Shown here piece by piece: positions 37,726 to 45,193 of a stretch of DNA of 64,000 bases. The notes beneath the pieces were generated by a model. That model searched no databases. It saw nothing but the letters and a program-made list of their open reading frames with translations, and had not been told where the DNA came from. Source of the stretch: Clostridium sp. Lineage in GTDB: Bacteria > Bacillota > Clostridia > Clostridiales > Clostridiaceae. Both the position numbers and the translations under genes were made by a program. Where the stretch lies: positions 19,030 through 83,029 of the forward strand of contig JARKVD010000036.1 of NCBI GenBank assembly GCA_029851835.1. Reading direction: 5' to 3'. The stretch's first letter is position 1. Every line of letters begins with the position of its first letter.

Positions 37726-38133
37726 ATGATTAAAAGAGCAAATCAAAAAAAGAAAAAAGGTTTTTCACTTATCGAGTTAATAATCGTACTTGCAGTAATG
37801 GCTATTATTGCGTTAATAGCTATACCTAACTTTACATCAGTTAAAGAGAAATCTAAGAATAATGCTGATAAACAAAGTATAGAAACAATCGAAAGAACTG
37901 TAGAAACATTAGCAGCTGGAGATATAGAAGGTGTTGTAGCAGGAACTTATACAATTTCATTTACAGGAAAAACTGTTGTTATTAAAGAAGCTAAAGCGAC
38001 AGAGGCATTACCAACTACGCATGAAATGTACAAGGCATTGCAGAATGTAAAAAAACCTAATACGGGGGATACATTTGTATTTACATTAGATACAGATGGA
38101 AATGTCGTAGTAACAATTCCATCAATCTCTTAA
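37726..38133 (+). CDS. pilA: Major type IV pilin (prepilin) PilA
   Basis: The 135-aa prepilin has a basic leader MIKRANQKKKKG12, the cleavage site G12/F13 and the conserved E17 at mature position 5, then the long hydrophobic helix ELIIVLAVMAIIALIAIPNF. The short globular domain (about 90 residues) lacks cysteines and has a beta hairpin pattern GTYTISFTGKTVVIKEA. Called the major subunit because it has its own ribosome site (AGGGGGT), sits apart from the minor pilins and is followed by a structured terminator. The expression level is not known. Confidence 0.9.
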   Translation: MIKRANQKKKKGFSLIELIIVLAVMAIIALIAIPNFTSVKEKSKNNADKQSIETIERTVETLAAGDIEGVVAGTYTISFTGKTVVIKEAKATEALPTTHEMYKALQNVKKPNTGDTFVFTLDTDGNVVVTIPSIS

Positions 38134-38190
38134 CAATTTCGGACTCACGTCCTCAGTAGCACTTCCAGGGGTGTGAAACAATGTAAAATA

Positions 38191-38256
38191 AAGCCCCGTG
38201 GGCACCAAATGATAGGGACTATCCTGAGTTTTCCCACGTTAGTGCCTAGGGGGTTT
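38191..38256 (+). terminator. Structured GC-rich terminator after pilA
   Basis: AAGCCCC and GGCAC pair with GTGCC and GGGGGTTTTT as the outer stem. An alternative stem CGTGGG (38197-38202)/CCCACG (38233-38238) competes with it, and a GATAG/CTATC hairpin lies inside. A T run follows at 38253. The block is markedly richer in G+C than its surroundings. The interval continues to the pilM promoter region without a gene. Confidence 0.7.
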
Positions 38257-38306
38257 TTAATTTATTGAAATTTAGTTGGAAAATACTTGGCTACAACTTT
38301 ACAAAA

Positions 38307-38410
38307 AGTGTGGCAAAGCAATATTTATAAATTAGTAGATAATTTTAAATTTGTGGCAAAAACATTCTTTAAAAAGTTTGAAACATATTTGCCACAGACT
38401 TTGCCACACT
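38307..38410. repeat. Four copies of TGTGGCAAA flanking the pilM promoter region
   Basis: TGTGGCAAA occurs at 38309 and 38352 on the plus strand and as TTTGCCACA at 38388 and 38400. The outermost pair forms a perfect 12-bp inverted repeat, AGTGTGGCAAAG (38307-38318) and CTTTGCCACACT (38399-38410). The arrangement looks like an operator array. No regulator is known to me for this motif. Confidence 0.6.
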
Positions 38411-38415
38411 ATAAT
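38389..38415 (+). promoter_or_regulatory. Possible promoter of the pilM-pilN-pilO unit
   Basis: TATAAT at 38410-38415 is perfect. TTGCCA at 38389-38394 would be a -35 with a short 15-base spacer and is part of the TTTGCCACA repeat. The leader to pilM would be about 155 nt. Confidence 0.4.
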
Positions 38416-38577
38416 TGGTATAGGAAGGTAGAGTTGGTTTGAGGCTTAGTTAAGAAGTTTAAATTTGAATATAAATCATGTCAATTAAACATTTGATGTG
38501 AGTTTTAATAGATAAAAAATAAAATTACATTTTGAAATAAAGACTGCATATTTAATTTACGAAGGGAAGTGTAAGTT

Positions 38578-39828
38578 TTGGGATTGTTTAAAAAGGGAAC
38601 TGAGATTGAAGAGCCTATAAAAAGCAAGGATATAGATGATGGAACATTATTAAATAAAGAAGGGTACTATCCTGGTGTTGACACAGATAACTTAAAGACT
38701 AAAAAAGAGTCAATTTGGACTAGGGACATAACTTTCAAGAAGAAGCCAAAAGAAAGAAAAGAAGAGAAACCAGAAAAGCCGACAAGTGTTAAGTTGGTTG
38801 GTATTGATATTGGGACAAGTTATATTAAGGTAGTTGAAGGTAAGGTTAAAGGTGGAAAGATACATATTTCTAGAATGGATAAGATTCCTTCACCAAAGGA
38901 TATTTTAAGGGATGGGGTTATTGAGCAGGTTGATGCTGTAACTTTAGCTGTTAAGAGTTATTTAAAAAGTCATGGAATTAAAACAAAGGATTTAGCTTTT
39001 GTTTCTTCATCCTCAACAGTTATTAGCAGGGAGCTTATTGTGCCTTATGTTGACAAGGATGAGGAGCTTAAGAGTTTAGTTGAGTATGAGATTCAACAGT
39101 TCCTTTGTATTAACCTTAATAACTATGAAGTTCAGTTTATGAAGATTGCAGATGTGGTAGTTGATGGAATTGAGAAGCAAAAGATTCTTGCTATTATTTA
39201 TCCGAAAGGAATTATTGAGTCATATAAGGATTTAACAACAAGAATGCTTTTAAATCCTTATGCTTTAGACTTAACTAATAATGCGGTTAAGAAGGTTGCA
39301 AACTTAGCTAAGTTCTTTAATGCTGATTTACTAGATAAAGAGAAAACAAATATGTTCATTGATCTTGGAGCAAAAACAATAAATATATCCATCGTTAATC
39401 AAGGAAAACTTGATTTTATTAGAACGCTTCAAGTTGGTGGAGAAGTTATAGATATATTTATTTCAAATAATAAAGACATTCCATTAGAAGCAGCAGAAAA
39501 GCTTAAAATGGAGCAGGTTGATGTAGGAAGAAAAAGAGAACTTAATGAGATAAATGACGGTGTAGCCTTAATTGTTGATGAGTGGGCAAGTGATATTAAT
39601 AGAATTGTTCAGTTCTACGCAAATAAGGGTAGCGGTAAGCAGATAGATTATATTTATTTATATGGTGGAACTTCAAAGCTTAAGGGACTTGATGATTATG
39701 TTGAAAATAGACTTAGAATTCCAACAGCAAATATTTTAACCATAGATAATCTTGAGTTTGATAAGGATTTAAAGATTACTACAGTTGAAGAATATGTAAA
39801 TGCTATTGGCGCATTAATAAGATTGTAG
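38578..39828 (+). CDS. pilM: Type IV pilus assembly protein PilM
   Basis: PilM (416 aa) is the cytoplasmic actin-like component that anchors PilN. ASKHA signatures include LVGIDIGTSYIKVVEG near residues 78-93, MFIDLGAKTINISIV, and IYLYGGTSKLKGL. An acidic/basic N-terminal extension of about 75 residues precedes the core, longer than in Gram-negative PilM. The start is TTG with GAAGGGAAG upstream; no better ATG lies before the core. It begins the PilM-N-O alignment complex. Confidence 0.9.
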   Translation: MGLFKKGTEIEEPIKSKDIDDGTLLNKEGYYPGVDTDNLKTKKESIWTRDITFKKKPKERKEEKPEKPTSVKLVGIDIGTSYIKVVEGKVKGGKIHISRMDKIPSPKDILRDGVIEQVDAVTLAVKSYLKSHGIKTKDLAFVSSSSTVISRELIVPYVDKDEELKSLVEYEIQQFLCINLNNYEVQFMKIADVVVDGIEKQKILAIIYPKGIIESYKDLTTRMLLNPYALDLTNNAVKKVANLAKFFNADLLDKEKTNMFIDLGAKTINISIVNQGKLDFIRTLQVGGEVIDIFISNNKDIPLEAAEKLKMEQVDVGRKRELNEINDGVALIVDEWASDINRIVQFYANKGSGKQIDYIYLYGGTSKLKGLDDYVENRLRIPTANILTIDNLEFDKDLKITTVEEYVNAIGALIRL

Positions 39829-39836
39829 GTGATAAC

Positions 39837-40409
39837 ATGAGAGATTTAAACTTTTTTGAAGTAACCCATATTAAAGAAAATGATGTCTTAACTAAGAAAG
39901 CTATTTTTGGCGGAGCAGCCGTGATGGTAGTTTTAATTGGAGTAACTGCTGTAACTAATGTTATTGGAATAAGCAGTACTAAAAAAGGAATTGCAACCAT
40001 TGAAGAGAAAATCAATGATGCAGCCTTTCAAGAGAAATATGCAGAAAGTCAATCAGTTTCCTTGGAAAAGGATGCTTATAACAGATATAACATAGCTTTA
40101 AATAATATCTACACACTTATTGAAGATAGAAATAAATTAAATCCAGACTTCTTAGAAGAAATAAGTTTCACAATTCCTAAAGAGGTTGTATTTTCGTCAA
40201 TTAATTTTAGTGGGGGAGTTGTATCAATAAGTGCTAAAGCAACAACCAGAGAAGCTATTGCAGAGTTTCAGCACAATATAAATGAAATAGACTTTATTAA
40301 TAAGTCTCACATTGGGGGAATTGCATCAGATATGGGAGATACAGATGAAGTCTTTTCGTTTTCAATTACCTGTGAGCTAGAGGAGGCATATTACAATGAA
40401 AGTAAGTAA
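39837..40409 (+). CDS. pilN: Type IV pilus assembly protein PilN
   Basis: PilN (190 aa) is a bitopic membrane protein. MRDLNFFEVT at the N-terminus corresponds to the INLLP-like motif that contacts PilM. One transmembrane segment follows at about residues 22-43, then a coiled coil and an outer ferredoxin-like domain (FSSINFSGGVVSISAKA). It starts eight bases after pilM and overlaps pilO by 14 bases. Confidence 0.85.
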   Translation: MRDLNFFEVTHIKENDVLTKKAIFGGAAVMVVLIGVTAVTNVIGISSTKKGIATIEEKINDAAFQEKYAESQSVSLEKDAYNRYNIALNNIYTLIEDRNKLNPDFLEEISFTIPKEVVFSSINFSGGVVSISAKATTREAIAEFQHNINEIDFINKSHIGGIASDMGDTDEVFSFSITCELEEAYYNESK

Positions 40410-41679
40410 AAGAGAAAAACTATTGTTAGTATTATTAGCCTTTGTAGCTATAGGAGTAATTTATTATCAGTTTATATATGTTAAGCAGGTTGCAAAGCTT
40501 GAGGAGCTTAAGGCTCAGGAGCAGGAAGTAAATTTAAAGTATGAAACAATGCTGACAAAGGTTAACACAATTGAAAAAAATAAGACGGACATAAAAATTT
40601 GCAGAGAAAGTATTGGGTCAAAGTCAATGGTGCTTTATCCAGAGCTTTATCAAGAGAAGATAATTCTTGAGGTAAATGAACTTTTAGAGGAAGCTGGAAT
40701 AAAAGGAAGTTTATCTTTTTCTGAAGTAACTGTAGCTCCAGTTGAGAAATATTTTGCAGGTGAACAGGGCGAAAATGCAGAAGCGACATTACAAAAAACA
40801 GCTAATGAGATTAAAGAGCTAAATGGTGAAGAAGTTGCAGAAGATGAAGTTTCATCAAGTAATAATGAGAATGTAAACAATGGTGAAAGTACTGAAAACG
40901 CTGAAGGTACAGAGGGTGAACAATCATCAGAAGGAACACCTGAAGTTGTAGAAGGAAATATGGTTGAGCAGATGAAGGTTTCAATTTCCTTTACAGGAAC
41001 CTATGCAAATACAACTAAATTTATAAAGCTTGTATCTGATTATGCAAGACTTGTAGCAATGCCGACCTTATCTTTATCTGCTTCAGGAGGAGATGCGGTA
41101 TCAGGATCTTTAGATTTAGAGTTTTACTCAATACCAAAGATTTCAGAGGAAGATAGTGAATACTTAAAGTGGACAATAGAAAATACATATGGGAAAGAAA
41201 ATCCATTTTTAGAAGGTGGCACAGGGATTAGTGCTTCTGCAAACAAAGAGGATGAAGGCTACGATGTAATAATGTCAGTAAAGGGAGCAAACTCAGACCT
41301 ACCAAGCGTTACTTTAGGTAAAGCCAATGATTTAACAAGAGACACCTATGTTTACTTTGATAAAAATGAAAAGGGTGATATTGATATAGAGATAATTGAA
41401 GAAGGGGGAAAATTCTACGTGAGGTATAGAACTCCAACTTCAAGTTACCCTTCAAACTATAGTGAAAAAGGGATAGAAATTAATCCTGAAGATGGCAAGA
41501 TTCAAATAGCAGTATATTCTACTACAAGACTAAATGTAGAAGATAAGGTTACAGTAAATCTAAATGTAACAAGTAGTGCTGAAGAAAAAATGACGGTTGT
41601 AACCATCATGGATGATGACAAAACGAATCCTCGTATAAATATAAATGCAAAGGGGAAAGTGGAGTATGTTATCAAGTAA
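40396..41679 (+). CDS. pilO: Type IV pilus assembly protein PilO, extended
   Basis: PilO pairs with PilN outside the membrane. The 427-aa protein has one N-terminal membrane helix (LLLVLLAFVAIGVIYYQFI), a coiled coil, and the PilO ferredoxin-like strand MVEQMKVSISFTGTYANTTKFIKLV. It is about twice the usual length. A Glu/Asn/Ser-rich linker (about residues 118-190) splits the domain, and a further beta-rich region of about 140 residues closes the protein. It overlaps both neighbours, indicating tight coupling. Confidence 0.8.
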   Translation: MKVSKREKLLLVLLAFVAIGVIYYQFIYVKQVAKLEELKAQEQEVNLKYETMLTKVNTIEKNKTDIKICRESIGSKSMVLYPELYQEKIILEVNELLEEAGIKGSLSFSEVTVAPVEKYFAGEQGENAEATLQKTANEIKELNGEEVAEDEVSSSNNENVNNGESTENAEGTEGEQSSEGTPEVVEGNMVEQMKVSISFTGTYANTTKFIKLVSDYARLVAMPTLSLSASGGDAVSGSLDLEFYSIPKISEEDSEYLKWTIENTYGKENPFLEGGTGISASANKEDEGYDVIMSVKGANSDLPSVTLGKANDLTRDTYVYFDKNEKGDIDIEIIEEGGKFYVRYRTPTSSYPSNYSEKGIEINPEDGKIQIAVYSTTRLNVEDKVTVNLNVTSSAEEKMTVVTIMDDDKTNPRININAKGKVEYVIK

Positions 41680-42640
41680 GAATTTAATGAAAAATAAAAA
41701 GAAAAAAGGCTTCTCACTGCTAGAAATAGTAGTGAGCTTAGGTCTTATTGCTTTATTTATAATTCCTATGGGGAATATGGTATTAGGGACTGTTAAGATA
41801 AATAAGGCTGCTGAAGATAAGCAGCAGGCTAGTACTGTACTTCAAGAAACTGTTGAGTACATAAAGGGACTTGAGGAAATGCCCATAATTGGTGAATTAC
41901 TAGCCTTAGAAAATGGTGTTAGTTTAACAAGAACAGCTGATCAGATTAATCCAGATGAGGTATTTTCAGAAGGAGAAACACCCAAAGAAAGAATGTACTT
42001 TATAGTTGAGAAAGAGCATGAAACGGATTATGGTTTTACTGTTGAAGGCGAAATATATGGGAAAGAAGTACCAACAGAGATAGATGACTTAATCATTATA
42101 GAAGAGGTTGAAGATATATCAGGAAAGATTGATGGCGTATTATACTATAATTATAAAAAGACATGGGTAATTGATACTCCACTTAATTTGACTGATGCAA
42201 TAAATATCCAAAAACCAAATAGAAAAGAGGAATTTATTGCTGACGATAAGTTGAAAATTGAGGATAAAGGTAATGGAATATTTAAGTTTGGTCCAAAGGG
42301 TGAATATAAAATCAAAAGAGATAAAGGAGCTATTCTAATTATCCTAGATGGATATACAGTTCCATTTAACTTTAATATTGATATTACTGGTGGGAAAAAT
42401 GTGGTGATTTATTTATATGATAAATCAGGAAGAATTACAAAGAATGATATTAAAAATAACAATATCAATGCTACCATTAAGATTATAAAATCTGGCGAAG
42501 GCAGCGGCAATGGTGGTAATGGTAATATAGCAGGTAGTATAAATATTAGTGGAAGCACTACAAGTTTATATTCGTTTAAGGCTAATGCTATAAAAGAAGG
42601 TAAGAGTGTAGATAGCCTAAGTGCTGATTTTGTTAAGTAA
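41666..42640 (+). CDS. Minor pilin, PilV-like prepilin
   Basis: This 324-aa prepilin has leader MLSSKNLMKNKKKKG15, cleavage before F16 and E20 at mature position 5, then a hydrophobic helix. The large globular part is strand-rich and carries a Gly/Asn-rich stretch (GEGSGNGGNGNIAG) near its end. ATG 41666 is preferred over 41645 because AAGGGGAAAG precedes it. Overlap with pilO is 14 bases. PilV-like is assigned from order (V-X-W-like) and size, not sequence identity. Confidence 0.75.
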   Translation: MLSSKNLMKNKKKKGFSLLEIVVSLGLIALFIIPMGNMVLGTVKINKAAEDKQQASTVLQETVEYIKGLEEMPIIGELLALENGVSLTRTADQINPDEVFSEGETPKERMYFIVEKEHETDYGFTVEGEIYGKEVPTEIDDLIIIEEVEDISGKIDGVLYYNYKKTWVIDTPLNLTDAINIQKPNRKEEFIADDKLKIEDKGNGIFKFGPKGEYKIKRDKGAILIILDGYTVPFNFNIDITGGKNVVIYLYDKSGRITKNDIKNNNINATIKIIKSGEGSGNGGNGNIAGSINISGSTTSLYSFKANAIKEGKSVDSLSADFVK

Positions 42641-42668
42641 AAAAAGTCACTAGAGTGAGGTGATAGTA

Positions 42669-44636
42669 ATGAAAAGAAGAAAAAGAAAAGGTTCATCAAT
42701 GTTGCTTACAATAGCTATATTTGGAATATTAACGATACTAGGTTCATCAATGTTAGCTGCAACTACAGCTAACTACAAAATGCGTATAGCTGAAAATAAT
42801 AGGGTTAAAGACTTATACTCTGCAGAATCAGGAATTGATATGGCATATATTAGATTGATTGAAGAAGTAAAAAATGCAGTTGAAGTTGGAATGGCATCGA
42901 GAGAGTTATTTAAAGAAAAATACCTTGAGTATATATCAACTACATTACCTATAAATGTGACAGATTCATATCTACTCTCTAATGGTGAAACTGCAGATGT
43001 ACTTTGTACAGTGGCAGAGGTGGAAAATGATATAAGACAGGTTGTATTAGAGTCCAGCTATGAGGTAGGTGGAAAGAGTAGAGTTGTACAGGTTTCATAT
43101 AATATAGGGATTCCAGACAATTATAGTGAAATGGATGGCAATATTACTTTGGGGAGTGCGGGAAAGTATTCCTTAGTTACAGATGGAGATTTAAATATCT
43201 GTAATCCTACAGGAATTACTAATAATAACTTAACTATAGATGGAGATGTATGGGTAAAAGGTCAGAGAGATGATATTAAATCCATATATGATAATCCAGT
43301 TATTAATAAGTACAATGGTGGAATTGATTTGAACAATGCTAAGGTAAGCTTTAGTGGCAATATCTATACTGCATCAAATATAAGATTAAGCTTTACTGAA
43401 ATGATACTTAATAATGAAGCAGATAAAAATAATCTTTATGCAGAGAATATTCTATTAGGAACTGTAGGAAAAGAGGAAACAAAACAAGAGGCTAAATTAA
43501 ACGGAGAAGAAGCTAATGTTTATTTAGCAAATGATTTAGTTGTATCTAGTAGTGATGCAGAGGCTAAAATTAAAAATTTGTATGCATTTAATGATGCAAG
43601 AGTTACGGCAATGGGACAGCCAGATAAAGAAATTCGAGGGTCTAGTTCAATAATAGTAAATTCTATGGCATGGCCACAAAAGGACAAGAAAATAGAAGTA
43701 AGTAATGAGGCCTATATTATGGGATCAGCCTATATTATGGGTTCCGGTTATAATAATGCTAATAAGGATGGTGCATATTATCAGACAGGAGAATCAGTAG
43801 CAATAAAGGGAAACTATGAAGCTTATACGGGTTCGCCAGAGGATTATAATTCAAAGGATGTAAATTCAGAGAAATATGATTATGAGAGAATGGGATATGT
43901 ATATATCAATCCACTACAATTAGTTAATAGTGTTGATGGTGAAAAGTTAGATGTGATTGATAAAGCTAATCTATTCAAACTTTATAGTGACAACAATAAG
44001 TCACAATTAAGAATATCAGGGATTTCATTGCCTAAAGATAAAACTTTTACTTTGGGGGCCTTTATTTCGGAAGAACAAGGTGAAGCGGAAGTTAACAAGG
44101 GTGGATACATGCTTGATAAAAATGAGGAAGTTAATAATCTTAAATCTAACTTTGTTAAATCTGTTTACTTTATGAATGATAAAGCTGAAGAAGCAACTAT
44201 GTGGCAACAATTTATTTTAGGAATTCCAGCTAAAACTGTAAGTAATCAAATTAATTGGGATGAGGTTAAAGCTGTTTTGGGAGATAGGACTTTCTATTCT
44301 ACAATTACTAATAATATGAAGGTAGTAATTAGTTATAATGAAAATGATAAAAATAGCGCAAATGTAGCAATTATGAATAACAAGATTAGTGCAGGAGCTA
44401 ATAGTATTAATATAGAGCCAGATGTTGAATATTTAATAATAACCAATGGTGAAGTTAAAATTCAAGAGATGAATGGATTCAAAGGCAAAATATTATCAGT
44501 TGGGGATATCAATATTGACAGATGTACAGGAACATTAGGAAGTACAAAAATTTTAGATGCAATAGGTAAAGATTCAACCGATAAGATATCTATACAAGAT
44601 TTAATTACTAAGGAAAAGTGGTCATTAGTAAAATAA
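42669..44636 (+). CDS. Large PilX-like pilus protein
   Basis: This 655-aa protein starts MKRRKRKG8SSMLLTIAIFG: a short basic leader and a hydrophobic helix but no Glu at mature position 5, as in PilX/GspK-type tip subunits. GspK-like proteins lack that Glu and cap the pilus tip. The region after residue 150 has many short strands and repeated motifs suggestive of a beta-solenoid or adhesive domain (inference). ATG 42669 is chosen over GTG 42660 because TGAGGTGA lies upstream. Confidence 0.7.
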   Translation: MKRRKRKGSSMLLTIAIFGILTILGSSMLAATTANYKMRIAENNRVKDLYSAESGIDMAYIRLIEEVKNAVEVGMASRELFKEKYLEYISTTLPINVTDSYLLSNGETADVLCTVAEVENDIRQVVLESSYEVGGKSRVVQVSYNIGIPDNYSEMDGNITLGSAGKYSLVTDGDLNICNPTGITNNNLTIDGDVWVKGQRDDIKSIYDNPVINKYNGGIDLNNAKVSFSGNIYTASNIRLSFTEMILNNEADKNNLYAENILLGTVGKEETKQEAKLNGEEANVYLANDLVVSSSDAEAKIKNLYAFNDARVTAMGQPDKEIRGSSSIIVNSMAWPQKDKKIEVSNEAYIMGSAYIMGSGYNNANKDGAYYQTGESVAIKGNYEAYTGSPEDYNSKDVNSEKYDYERMGYVYINPLQLVNSVDGEKLDVIDKANLFKLYSDNNKSQLRISGISLPKDKTFTLGAFISEEQGEAEVNKGGYMLDKNEEVNNLKSNFVKSVYFMNDKAEEATMWQQFILGIPAKTVSNQINWDEVKAVLGDRTFYSTITNNMKVVISYNENDKNSANVAIMNNKISAGANSINIEPDVEYLIITNGEVKIQEMNGFKGKILSVGDINIDRCTGTLGSTKILDAIGKDSTDKISIQDLITKEKWSLVK

Positions 44637-44655
44637 GAAAAAAGGTAGTGATGCC

Positions 44656-45159
44656 ATGAATAATAGAAAATGTATTAAAGGAATTACTTTGATAGAACTG
44701 ATTATTACTTTGGGATTATTAGGAGTTATTACTGCTCTTGTATTTTCATTCTTTTTTACAAATAAAAATACTTTAAATAAGGTAGAAATAAAATCAGATT
44801 TACAATATGAAGCTAAAGAGGTAATGAATAAAATTTCAAAATACGCAATGGAAGCAAGTAAGGTGGAAATTGGAGAGGATAAAGTGACATTCTTGGGTGC
44901 TGATGTGAATGACAAAGTAGTCTTTAAAGTAACTGAATGCAGTAAAACTGAGGAAGGCAATAAAGTTACATTTACAGGACAAGCTTTAACCATGAGCATA
45001 GGAGAAGCTACAGAGAAGGAAATCTGTACAAGATTAAAATTTATTACATTTTCAGGAGATGAAGAAAAAAATATTGAGGTTAAATTGATGTTAGAAGAAA
45101 AGAATGTGACATACTCAATAAGTGATAATTTTGTATTTAGAAATAGTCATTTAAATTAG
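44656..45159 (+). CDS. Minor pilin, PilW/pseudopilin-like prepilin
   Basis: This 167-aa prepilin has leader MNNRKCIKG9, cleavage before I10 and E14 at mature position 5, followed by ITLGLLGVITALVFSFFF. The globular domain is small and strand-rich. It starts 19 bases after the PilX-like gene, with AAAAAAGGTAGTG upstream. With the preceding two genes it forms a probable tip or priming complex. Confidence 0.8.
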   Translation: MNNRKCIKGITLIELIITLGLLGVITALVFSFFFTNKNTLNKVEIKSDLQYEAKEVMNKISKYAMEASKVEIGEDKVTFLGADVNDKVVFKVTECSKTEEGNKVTFTGQALTMSIGEATEKEICTRLKFITFSGDEEKNIEVKLMLEEKNVTYSISDNFVFRNSHLN

Positions 45160-45193
45160 GCTATATGAAGTTATATAGGAGGGAGGAAACTAA

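Noticed and set aside
38307..38410. Sigma-54 promoter reading of the TGTGGCAAA boxes
   Set aside because: TGGCA occurs, but the matching TTGC element at the required distance is missing on either strand.
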